From Myxococcus eversor (GTDB lineage Bacteria; Myxococcota; Myxococcia; Myxococcales; Myxococcaceae): a DNA stretch of 64,000 nucleotides. This document shows, in pieces, positions 42,609 to 50,627 of this stretch. Under the pieces are notes generated by a model that did no database searches, had not been told where the DNA came from, and saw only the letters and a program-made list of their open reading frames with translations. The translations under genes and the position numbers were made by a program. Every line of letters starts with the position of its first letter. Positions within the stretch are counted from its first letter, which is position 1. The stretch is from contig NZ_JAAIXY010000002.1 in NCBI RefSeq assembly GCF_010894455.1, forward strand, positions 552,962 through 616,961. The letters run 5' to 3'.

Positions 42609-44159
42609 ATGCCCCGCTGGTTCAACACCGCCGGTCCGTGCAATCCGGACCATCATTACATGCTGCCAGCCATGCGGCGGCTGCCCGAAGTGCGGCGGCT
42701 CGTCGAGCAGCAGGGCTACTTCGTCGTCCACGCGCCTCGGCAAGTGGGCAAGACAACGGCGCTCCTCTCGTTCGCCCGCGAGCTCACGTCGGAGGGCCGC
42801 TATGTGGCGGCCCTCGTCAGCATGGAGGCGGGGGCGGGTTTCCCCCAGGACACCGGCGCGGCAGAGGCCGCCATCCTCTCGAGCTGGCGACTCGCCACGC
42901 GCGCCCAACTGCCTCCCACTTCACAGCCTCCAGAGTTTCCGGAAGCACCGCCAGGCAATCGGGTCGCCACCGCGCTCGCGGCCTGGTCCGAGGCCACCGA
43001 CAAGCCCCTCGTCACGTTCCTGGATGAGGTCGACGCACTCCGCGATGGCGTGCTGGTCTCCGTGCTCCGGCAGCTCCGCGACGGCCACCGAAACCGTCCC
43101 GAGCACTTTCCCTCCGCCATGGCCCTCATCGGGCTGCGGGACGTGCGCGACTACAAGGTGTCCTCCGACGATGGAGACAGGCTGGCGACCTCCAGCCCGT
43201 TCAACATCAAGGTGCGCTCGCTCACCCTGCGCGACTTCACCGAGGACGAAGTCACGGAGCTCTACTCCCAGCACACCACGGACACAGGTCAGCGCTTCGA
43301 ACCCGACGCCCTCGCGCTCGCCTTCGAGCTCACCCAGGGCCAGCCGTGGCTCGTCAACGCCCTGGCCAAGGTGGCTGTCGAGGAACTGGTGCCCGAGCTG
43401 TCCCAGCCCATCCGCCGCGAGGATATCGAGCGCGCCAGGGCCATCCTCATCTACCGCCAGGAGACCCACCTGGACAGCCTCGCGGCGCGGCTGCGCGAGC
43501 CTCGCATCCGCGCCATCCTTGAACCGATGCTCGCGGGACAGCTCCTGGGTGACGTCCCCGAGGATGACCGCCGCTTCGCCGTCGACCTGGGTCTGCTGCG
43601 CCGCAGCGCATCCGGAACGCTCGAGGTGGCCAATCCCATCTACCGCGAGATTCTCGTCCGCTCGCTGGCGTCAGGCACGCGCGACACGCTCCCCTCCATC
43701 CAGCCCTCCTGGTTGAAGCCCGACGGGCGGCTGGACGTGGAGCAACTGCGAGACGCCTTCCTCGCCTTCTGGCGCCAGCATGGCGAGCCGCTCCTGGCCA
43801 CCGCGCCGTATCACGAGGTCGCGCCGCATCTGGTGCTCATGGCCTTCCTGCACCGGGTGGTGAATGGGGGCGGCACGATTGAGCGGGAGTACGCCATCGG
43901 TCGCGGGCGCATGGACCTGTGCGTGCGCCATGGGCCGGACACCCTCGCCATCGAAATCAAGGTCTGGAGGGACCGCGAGTCAGACCCGCTGACCGAGGGC
44001 CTGGAACAGCTCGACGGCTATCTCCAGGGCCTGGGGTTGGATGAAGGCTGGCTGATGCTCTTCGACCGTCGCTCGAACCAGCCCTCCATCGCCGAGCGCA
44101 CCCGGGCCGAACAGGCCCGGACGCCCTCGGGTCGGCGCGTCACCGTCATCCGCGCCTGA
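42609..44159 (+). CDS. AAA-type ATPase with C-terminal PD-(D/E)XK nuclease-like domain
   Basis: 516 residues. The N-terminus (FNTAGPCNPDHHYMLPAMRRLP) is typical of an uncharacterised ATP-binding family. Walker A HAPRQVGKTT, Walker B VTFLDEVDAL. A winged-helix-like middle leads to a PD-(D/E)XK-type end: YAIGRGRMDLCVRHG with Asp, then LAIEIKVWRD supplying the E-x-K. This AAA plus PDDEXK_9 (DUF1703) plan is widespread in bacteria and of unknown role; defence or genome-maintenance roles have been suspected for the group. No mobility genes flank it. Ends seven bases from a convergent gene. Confidence 0.82.
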   Translation: MPRWFNTAGPCNPDHHYMLPAMRRLPEVRRLVEQQGYFVVHAPRQVGKTTALLSFARELTSEGRYVAALVSMEAGAGFPQDTGAAEAAILSSWRLATRAQLPPTSQPPEFPEAPPGNRVATALAAWSEATDKPLVTFLDEVDALRDGVLVSVLRQLRDGHRNRPEHFPSAMALIGLRDVRDYKVSSDDGDRLATSSPFNIKVRSLTLRDFTEDEVTELYSQHTTDTGQRFEPDALALAFELTQGQPWLVNALAKVAVEELVPELSQPIRREDIERARAILIYRQETHLDSLAARLREPRIRAILEPMLAGQLLGDVPEDDRRFAVDLGLLRRSASGTLEVANPIYREILVRSLASGTRDTLPSIQPSWLKPDGRLDVEQLRDAFLAFWRQHGEPLLATAPYHEVAPHLVLMAFLHRVVNGGGTIEREYAIGRGRMDLCVRHGPDTLAIEIKVWRDRESDPLTEGLEQLDGYLQGLGLDEGWLMLFDRRSNQPSIAERTRAEQARTPSGRRVTVIRA

Positions 44160-44166
44160 GCACGCC

Positions 44167-45354
44167 TCAACCCGCGTTGGCGTTGCCCTTGTCGTGCTCC
44201 TGGTGCCACGCGGCGAGCACTTCCTTCTCCCGCTCCGGCTTGATGCCCGACTTCAGCTTCGCCTGCCGCTCGGGCGGCTCCGCGTTGAACCAGGCCACCG
44301 TGTCGCGGACCGTCTCCTCCAGCGGGCGGAAGGTGAGCCCCGCCGCCAGCGCCTTGTCGATGTTCACCTGCAACAAGCCCGCGTCCTCCCCCGTGGGCGA
44401 CACCCAGACCGGCATGTCACTGAAGGACTCCACCTTGTGCTTCTCCAGGAAGGAGGCGTGCGCCCAGATGAAGTGCGCGTCGCTCTTCAGCGCCTTCTTG
44501 CTGCGCTCCAGGAAGTCGCGCATCAACAGCGGCTTCTCGGGCCCCGTCGCCGTGTACTGCCCCGCCAGCTTCTTCTCCACGCCCAGGATGATGAACGCGG
44601 CCAGATCGCGCGCGTCGATGAACTGCGTCTGGTTCAGCCCCGTGCCGGGCGCGAGCACCTCGCCGCCCCGGGCCACGCGCACCGGCCAGTACGTGAAGCG
44701 GTCCGTCGGGTCATCCGGGCCGACGATGAGCCCCGGGCGCACGTTGAACACGCGGCCGGGCATCGCCGTCTCCGCGGCCTTCTCACACAGCGCCTTCAGC
44801 GCGCCGTAGTGCTTGTCCACATCCTCCGTCGTCACGTCCGTCACCGTGGCGACAGGCGCCGTCTCCGTCAGACCCGGCTTCGACGCGTCCTTGTAGACGG
44901 AGATGGTGGACACGAAGGTGTAGTGCCCCACGTTGGGCGCGAGCAGCTCCGCCGAGGCCTTCACGATGCGCGGCACGTAACCCGACGTGTCCACCACCGC
45001 GTCCCACTTGCGGCCCTCCAGCGCCTTGAGGCCCTCCGCCTTCGTCGGGTCTCTGTCCCCCTGGAGCTTCTCCACGTTCGGAAAGAGGCCCGGGTTCGTC
45101 TTGCCCCGGTTGAACAGCGTCACCGTGTGGCCCCGCGCCTGCGCGGACTCCACCAGCGCCGGCCCCAGGAACTTCGTGCCGCCGAGGATGAGGATGTTCA
45201 ACGGCGTGTCCGCCTTCGCGGCCCCGGCCCCCTGGCCCTGGGGACTCGGCGTCTCGGACGCACCACCCGAAGACCCCGAGGTGGCACAGCCCATGGCCCA
45301 GAGGGAGCCCACCGTCACCGCGCCTTGAATCAGGTCTCTGCGAGACAGCTTCAT
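44167..45354 (-). CDS. Tat-exported NAD-dependent epimerase/dehydratase-like protein
   Basis: 395 residues. The N-terminus has a twin-arginine motif (SRRDLIQ) and a lipobox-like MGC after the hydrophobic stretch, so it is probably exported folded and lipid-anchored. A Rossmann fold follows: ILGGTKFLGPALVE (Gly motif), later FVSTISVYKD and the SDR Tyr-x-x-x-Lys in HYGALKALCEK. This suggests an SDR or NAD-dependent epimerase acting in the periplasm. An extra-cytoplasmic cofactor enzyme with a Tat signal is uncommon. Substrate unknown. Confidence 0.85.
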   Translation of the reverse strand: MKLSRRDLIQGAVTVGSLWAMGCATSGSSGGASETPSPQGQGAGAAKADTPLNILILGGTKFLGPALVESAQARGHTVTLFNRGKTNPGLFPNVEKLQGDRDPTKAEGLKALEGRKWDAVVDTSGYVPRIVKASAELLAPNVGHYTFVSTISVYKDASKPGLTETAPVATVTDVTTEDVDKHYGALKALCEKAAETAMPGRVFNVRPGLIVGPDDPTDRFTYWPVRVARGGEVLAPGTGLNQTQFIDARDLAAFIILGVEKKLAGQYTATGPEKPLLMRDFLERSKKALKSDAHFIWAHASFLEKHKVESFSDMPVWVSPTGEDAGLLQVNIDKALAAGLTFRPLEETVRDTVAWFNAEPPERQAKLKSGIKPEREKEVLAAWHQEHDKGNANAG

Positions 45355-45447
45355 GTCGTGTCGTCTCCTGCTGCGACGTTCGTTTCAACCCCCGCCCCCC
45401 ACCCGCGGCGACGAGGAAACACTTCGAGGAAGACTCCGGACTCCACT

Positions 45448-46743
45448 TCAACGAGCCGCGGCATTATCGGAGGCCACGGGCTCAAGCGCACCCTCGGGCT
45501 CACGGGACATCCGCCGCTGCTCCCGCCCCAGGTACAGCGACACGCCGAGCCACAGCCCCGCCAGCGGCACCGCCGCCAATGACAACCCCGTCATGCCCAG
45601 GCCCAGCGCCGTGAGGCCCCCCTGCAACCACGCGCTCACCGTGTCGCTGCCCCGGTACACCACCGTGTCGATGAAGCTCTTGGACTTGTAGCGCGCCTCG
45701 CGGTCCACCGTGGTGAAGAGGATTTCGCGCGAGGGCCGCTCCAGCGCGTAGTGGCTGGCCCCTCGCAGCGCCTTGAACACCACCAGCACCCCGAGCACCG
45801 GCATCACCGCCAGCCCCAGGAAGCCCAGCCCCGTGAGCACCGGGGCCACCGCCAGCGCCGCGCCCAATCCCAGCCGGGAGATGACCCGCCCCGTGACGAG
45901 CGTCTGGATCGCCAGCGTCAGCAACTGCACGTAGAAGTCGATGTCGCCGAACAGCGCGGTGCGCGAGGCCGCGTCCTTGCCCACCTCCGCCACCAGCTTC
46001 ACCTCCTGGAAGTACAGGAAGGTGGACGTGGCCGCGTAGAGCAGCACCTGGAGCCCGAGCGCGAGCAGGATGGGCGACGCCACCAGGAGCCGCAGCCCCG
46101 CCAGCACGCCGCCGCCCACGGGCCCCTCCGCCGACGCGGGCTGATGCTGGACGTCCCGAGCCCAGCGGCTCAGCCAGCGAACGCACTGCGCGCTCACCTC
46201 CAGCAGCACCGCGGACACGAGGATGAGGTTCACCGGCCCCACCGGCTCCGCCAGGCGTCCCACCAGGAACGGCCCCACCAACATGCCCGTCGTCCCACCC
46301 GCGGCGATGAAGCCGAACAGCCGCTTGCCCTGCTCGCCGGCGAAGACGTCCGCCATGAAGCTCCAGAAGATGGAGACCACGAACAGGTTGTAGACGCTCA
46401 GCCAGATGTAGAAGACCCGCGCCACCGGCTCCTTCGCCACCCCGAACTTCAGCAGCACGAAGAAGGCGAGCAGGCTGACCAGGAAGAAGCGGTAGACGCG
46501 CGGCAGCACCACCCGCCGGGGCCAGCGCGCCACCAGCGCGGAGAAGGCCGGCACCGCCAGCAGCATGACGATGAACGTCGCGGTGAAGAGCCACGGCAGG
46601 CCCTTCACGCTGCCCGCCGTCCCCATCTCGTTGCGGATGGGACGCAGGATGGCGTAACCGCACATCAGCGTGAAGAAGTAGACGAAGGACCCGAGGACCG
46701 CGCGAACTTCCTCGTCACGTACATCCACGAATCGCTTGAGCAT
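45448..46743 (-). CDS. NTP/NDP exchange transporter-like protein (ADP/ATP translocase family)
   Basis: 431 residues with about 11-12 membrane helices. It opens with FVYFFTLMCGYAILRPIRNEMG, which matches the TlcC-type (COG3202) translocase pattern of polar residues in helix 1. The family exchanges cytosolic and external nucleotides in obligate intracellular bacteria and plastids; free-living members are of unknown role. The C-terminus is hydrophilic. ATG at 46743. It is followed 93 bases later by the Tat SDR gene, same strand, so possibly one operon. Confidence 0.75.
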   Translation of the reverse strand: MLKRFVDVRDEEVRAVLGSFVYFFTLMCGYAILRPIRNEMGTAGSVKGLPWLFTATFIVMLLAVPAFSALVARWPRRVVLPRVYRFFLVSLLAFFVLLKFGVAKEPVARVFYIWLSVYNLFVVSIFWSFMADVFAGEQGKRLFGFIAAGGTTGMLVGPFLVGRLAEPVGPVNLILVSAVLLEVSAQCVRWLSRWARDVQHQPASAEGPVGGGVLAGLRLLVASPILLALGLQVLLYAATSTFLYFQEVKLVAEVGKDAASRTALFGDIDFYVQLLTLAIQTLVTGRVISRLGLGAALAVAPVLTGLGFLGLAVMPVLGVLVVFKALRGASHYALERPSREILFTTVDREARYKSKSFIDTVVYRGSDTVSAWLQGGLTALGLGMTGLSLAAVPLAGLWLGVSLYLGREQRRMSREPEGALEPVASDNAAAR

Positions 46744-46842
46744 TGGCACGAAGTACCCGGCTGAACTCCAGCCCTTTCCGTGTATTCCCGAGCCCCGCGC
46801 CCGTCCAGTGGGACGTCACGCGGGGCCCGGCACCGACGCGGG

Positions 46843-48141
46843 CTACTTCGAGGCGAGCGCCTCGCGCAGGGTGGCTTCCACGCGGGGCAGGGCCTCCTGG
46901 ATTTCCGCCACCGACGTCGCGCCCACGGACAGGCGGAACCAGCCGGTGTCCTCGCTCAGACCGAACGCCTGGAAGGGCACCACCGCGAGGCTGGCCTTCT
47001 CCAGGAGCAGCTTGCGGATGTCGTCATTCGTCTTCAGGCCGCCCTTGCCCACCAGGTCGAACTGGACGGACAGGTAGATGGCGCCCTGCGGCGCGATGTG
47101 TCGCACCGGCAGCCCCGCCTCGCGCATGCGCGTCAGGCCCGTGTGCAGCACCTCCAGGCGCGCGTCCACGCGCTGGCGCATCTCCGTCAGGAAGGACTCG
47201 GTGGCGGGCACGTCGTCCAGGTAGCGCGCCACGGCGACCTGCTCCGCCTTGGGCGCCCACGCGCCGACGTGGCCGAGCACGTCCCGCATGCGAGCGATGA
47301 TGGCCGGCGGACCCACGCCCCAACCCACGCGCACGCCCGTCGCGGCGAAGGCCTTGGAGATGCCGTCCACGAACACGGTGTACGGCGCCACTTCCGGCAC
47401 CAGCTCCACCGGCGTCACGTGCTTCACCGCGCCGAAGCTCAGCACCCAGTAAATCTGGTCGTACATCAGGATGAGCGGCTTGCGGCCCTGCTTCTCCCGC
47501 TCGCGGTTCTCCGCGACGACGCGCTCGCAGATGGCGCCCAGCACGTCGGACGAAATCATGGTGCCCGTGGGGTTGAGCGGGCTGCACAGGCACAACAGGC
47601 GCGCGGTGCCCAGGTGCGGCGTGAGCTGCTCCAGCGTGGGCATGAAGCCGTGCGACGGGTCCGTCGTCACGACGACGCCCTTGGCGTTCATCATGTGGAC
47701 GTAGTGGTTGTTGTTCCACGACGGCACCGGGTAGACGACCGTCTCGCCGTCATCGAGCACCGCGCGGTAGGTGCCGTAGATGATGGGCCGGGCGCCGCCC
47801 GCGATGACGATTCCCTCCAGCGGATACTTCAGGCCCAGGGCGCGCTCGTAGAAGCGCTGCACCGCCTGGCGTAGGTCGAGCACGCCGTCGGAGGGCGGAT
47901 AGTTCGTCTCGCCCGCCTGGAGCGCGGTGGCGATGCCCTGGCGCAGGCCGTCGGGGATGGGGAACTCGCGCGGGCTGAAGTCGCCCACGGTGAGGTTGCA
48001 CACCTTGCGCCCCTTGGCGACGAGCTCACGGACTTCCGCGGCGATGCGGAGAATCTCGCTGCCAACGAGGCCTCGCGCCATCGTGCCAATGGAGGCGTCG
48101 TCCCGCGAGGGACGTGGGAGGGAGGTGAGGTCGAGAGCCAT
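46843..48141 (-). CDS. PLP-dependent class I/II aminotransferase
   Basis: 432 residues of fold-type I. Visible: NYPPSDGVLDLRQAVQRF, SPLNPTGTMIS, YDQIYWVL, and the PLP Lys in VDGISKAFAATGVRVGW. Aspartate or aromatic aminotransferase-like; substrate uncertain. The ATG at 48141 is chosen; the frame continues to 48429 through low-complexity sequence. Divergent from the secreted DUF1028 gene over 374 bases. Confidence 0.9.
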   Translation of the reverse strand: MALDLTSLPRPSRDDASIGTMARGLVGSEILRIAAEVRELVAKGRKVCNLTVGDFSPREFPIPDGLRQGIATALQAGETNYPPSDGVLDLRQAVQRFYERALGLKYPLEGIVIAGGARPIIYGTYRAVLDDGETVVYPVPSWNNNHYVHMMNAKGVVVTTDPSHGFMPTLEQLTPHLGTARLLCLCSPLNPTGTMISSDVLGAICERVVAENREREKQGRKPLILMYDQIYWVLSFGAVKHVTPVELVPEVAPYTVFVDGISKAFAATGVRVGWGVGPPAIIARMRDVLGHVGAWAPKAEQVAVARYLDDVPATESFLTEMRQRVDARLEVLHTGLTRMREAGLPVRHIAPQGAIYLSVQFDLVGKGGLKTNDDIRKLLLEKASLAVVPFQAFGLSEDTGWFRLSVGATSVAEIQEALPRVEATLREALASK

Positions 48142-48515
48142 GGGGAATCTGTCTCCGGTTCGTGCGCGTGAGGGGGAGGACGCGGGCTGCGGCCGGGCGC
48201 GGACCATACCCGCCACCCGGGCCCTTGTGGGGCGCGTCTGAAACTTCTGGGGGAGTGCCACGGCTACAATTTTCCCGGAAGCGGGATGCGCGGGGCAGCC
48301 AGGCCGGCCTGCCCTCCTCGGGCCGTCGGTCCTCACCCTGAATCCGGTGCTTGACGGCGCGCAAGGACCTCCGAGCCTTCCCGATATGTCTCGAAGGCGC
48401 GTCGCGTTCCTGGAGCCAGCAACCCACACCCTCCATTCCCAGACATGCGAGGCCTGCCCTGTGTCGAGCGACGCTTGCTCGGCCCCGGCGGAGCCCTGCG
48501 TCCCGAGGTACGTGC
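48142..48515. other. Divergent intergenic region
   Basis: 374 bases between the aminotransferase and the DUF1028 gene. A TACAAT box at 48265-48270 (+) is a possible -10 element for the rightward gene, but no good -35 sits 16-18 bases upstream. No gene or strong repeat seen. Confidence 0.3.
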
Positions 48516-49523
48516 ATGAAGCCGTTCAAGCGTGGCCTGCTGCTCGCCGCATCCCTGTTGCTGGGCTCCACCCAGGCCTCCGCCGCGGACCGTCCCTTCA
48601 ACCCGAGCATCTTCGGCACGCGCGCCGTGGTGGCGTGCGACGCGGTGGAGCAGTCGTGCGGAATGGCCGTCATCTCCTTCCCCAGCGGCGTGAGTGGGCT
48701 GGTGCCGTATGGGCGTGCGGACGTGGCGGTGGCCACCATGGCGTTGCCCTCGGTGGATGACGCGCAGGCGGTCATCGCGCGCATCGACGCGGGCGAGGCA
48801 CCCCAGAGCGCCATCGATGGAGTGCTCGCCTCGGACCCCTATGCCCCCATCCGTCAGCTCGCCGCGGTGAAGCTCCACCCGGATGGGCATGTGACGGTGG
48901 GCCAGCGCTCGGGCACGGAGAACAGCGCGCACACCTGCTCCGTCCTGGGAGACACCTTCGTGGTGCAGGCCAACAACATGACGACGCCCGACATGTGTCG
49001 AGCCATGGCGGACGGCTTCCGTCGAGCGCGGGGCAGCCTGCCGCAGCGGCTGTATGCGTCCCTCAAGGCCGGGGCGCGCGTGGGCGGGGACCGCAATGGC
49101 GAGCGCTCGGGCGTCATCCGCGTCTGGAACACCACGAGCGAGACGGCCTTCTATACGCATGTGCTCGCGGAGGCGGTGGTCCACGGCAGCACCGGGGCGT
49201 TGCAGGAGCTGGGCGTGGAGCTGAACCGCTACCAGGGCACGCTCGCGGATGTGTATGCCGCGGACCGGGTGACGCTGGATGGCGATACGGCGCGCGACGT
49301 GAAGCGCGTGCTGCGCAAGCTCGGCTACTACCACGGGCGCATGGATGGGAGCTGGTCCGATGCCGCCGAGCAGGCCCTGTATGACTTCAACTGGAACAAC
49401 CTTTTCTTCCTGAAGCCCACCGTGGTGGAGAACGGCACGCGGAAGATTGACGGCGTGCTGGTCAACCTCCTGCGTGACGCGGACCTGGGTGCCCTGACGC
49501 GCGCGACGGGTTCGGCCGACTGA
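48516..49523 (+). CDS. Secreted DUF1028 (Ntn-hydrolase-fold) protein with peptidoglycan-binding-like tail
   Basis: 335 residues. Signal peptide KRGLLLAASLLLGSTQASA. The DUF1028 body follows: ARTAVVACDAVEQSCGMAVISFPSGVSGLVPYGRADVAVATMA (read in parts), a Cys/Ser-rich Ntn-hydrolase fold of unknown substrate. The C-terminal 90 residues (LDGDTARDVKRVLRKLGYYHGRMDGSWSDAAEQALYDFN) look like a peptidoglycan-binding domain. A wall-acting or wall-bound secreted protein is likely. The ATG at 48516 has GAGG ten bases upstream. Confidence 0.83.
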   Translation: MKPFKRGLLLAASLLLGSTQASAADRPFNPSIFGTRAVVACDAVEQSCGMAVISFPSGVSGLVPYGRADVAVATMALPSVDDAQAVIARIDAGEAPQSAIDGVLASDPYAPIRQLAAVKLHPDGHVTVGQRSGTENSAHTCSVLGDTFVVQANNMTTPDMCRAMADGFRRARGSLPQRLYASLKAGARVGGDRNGERSGVIRVWNTTSETAFYTHVLAEAVVHGSTGALQELGVELNRYQGTLADVYAADRVTLDGDTARDVKRVLRKLGYYHGRMDGSWSDAAEQALYDFNWNNLFFLKPTVVENGTRKIDGVLVNLLRDADLGALTRATGSAD

Positions 49524-49543
49524 AGTCCCTCGGGTGACGCGGG

Positions 49544-49568
49544 CCCTTCGCCGTGCTCGGGCGGAGGG
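49544..49568 (+). terminator. Terminator candidate after the DUF1028 gene
   Basis: CCCTTCGCC (49544-49552), loop GTGCTCG, GGCGGAGGG (49560-49568): a 9-bp stem with one G-U pair, 21 bases past the stop, followed by TCTGTCGTCTT. Moderate. Confidence 0.5.
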
Positions 49569-49674
49569 TCTGTCGTCTTCCCGTCATCATGTCCTCGGCG
49601 GGAGGCTGGCACCGCGAGCGCCGTCGTGAGAGAGGGAGTTCCTCACGGCCCTGTGGGCCGACAGGGGAGGAACG

Positions 49675-50493
49675 ATGAAGCGTGCCGGACGCTGGCTGTC
49701 GTCGCTGTGGCTCGCCGGGTGCCTCGTGGCCACCGGATGCTCGAAGAAAGAGGAAGCGCCGCCCCACCCCGCGGCCGAGCTGCCTCCTTCCGATGACACG
49801 CCCGCGCAGCCTTCAGGCCCACCCCCTGGAACGCTCCCTCGCGAGGGCGAGGCCGCCGCGAAGCCGCCCGTGCATGTGGTGACGGGGGGACCGAGCGTGC
49901 CTGTCGTCGCTGGCGCCCAGGACGAGGACCTTCCCGCTCCGACGGACACGCCCCCGGGTGATGAAGAGGGAGCGCCGTCCAAGCCGCCCACGGGCACGGG
50001 AGCGCAGACTCCGTCACCGTCCAACGGTGGTGGGTACACGCCCGAGGACCCGAAGAACCGCGAGTGGACCTCGAGCGCGGTGGACATGAAGCGCCAGGAT
50101 GCGCCGAGGGCCACGCTGAGCTCGGTGCGCGCGGGGGCACATCCGGACTACGACCGCGTGGTGTTCGAGTTCGAGGGAACGCAGCTCCCTGGCTACAAGG
50201 TGGAGTACGCGAAGGAGCCGGTGGTGCAGTGCGGCTCGGGAGACCCGGCGGCGCTCGCGGGCAAGGGCCAGCTCCAGGTGACCTTCACTCCCGCGCGGGC
50301 CCACACCGACCAGGGGCAGCCCACCGTGGCCACGCGCGAGCTGAAGCCCGCGCTGCCTGTCCTCCTGGAGCTGGAGCGCACCTGTGACTTCGAGGGCGAG
50401 GTGACGTGGGTGCTCGGGAACAAGAGCGTCCAGCCGTTCCGCGTCCTGGAGCTGCGCGAGCCCACGCGCCTCGTGGTGGACGTGAAGCACTGA
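49675..50493 (+). CDS. AMIN-like domain lipoprotein
   Basis: 272 residues. Signal peptide with lipobox ATGC (RWLSSLWLAGCLVATGC). A long Pro/Glu-rich spacer (about 25-130) is followed by a beta-sandwich domain (LSSVRAGAHPDYDRVVFEFEGTQLPGYKVEYA ... RVLELREPTRLVVDVKH), which fits AMIN-like domains that bind cell envelope components. Surface or periplasmic role. The start has AGGGGAGG upstream. Confidence 0.82.
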   Translation: MKRAGRWLSSLWLAGCLVATGCSKKEEAPPHPAAELPPSDDTPAQPSGPPPGTLPREGEAAAKPPVHVVTGGPSVPVVAGAQDEDLPAPTDTPPGDEEGAPSKPPTGTGAQTPSPSNGGGYTPEDPKNREWTSSAVDMKRQDAPRATLSSVRAGAHPDYDRVVFEFEGTQLPGYKVEYAKEPVVQCGSGDPAALAGKGQLQVTFTPARAHTDQGQPTVATRELKPALPVLLELERTCDFEGEVTWVLGNKSVQPFRVLELREPTRLVVDVKH

Positions 50494-50627
50494 GCAACAT
50501 GGTGGCTATGGAGTGGCGGACCTGAAGCGAGAGCGGAGACTCGCCTCGCTTCGCGGTCCTCCTGTTTCACACGTGCGATGCCCATTCCGGCGCGGGAAAC
50601 GGAACCAGGCAGGCGCGAAGAGGGAGG

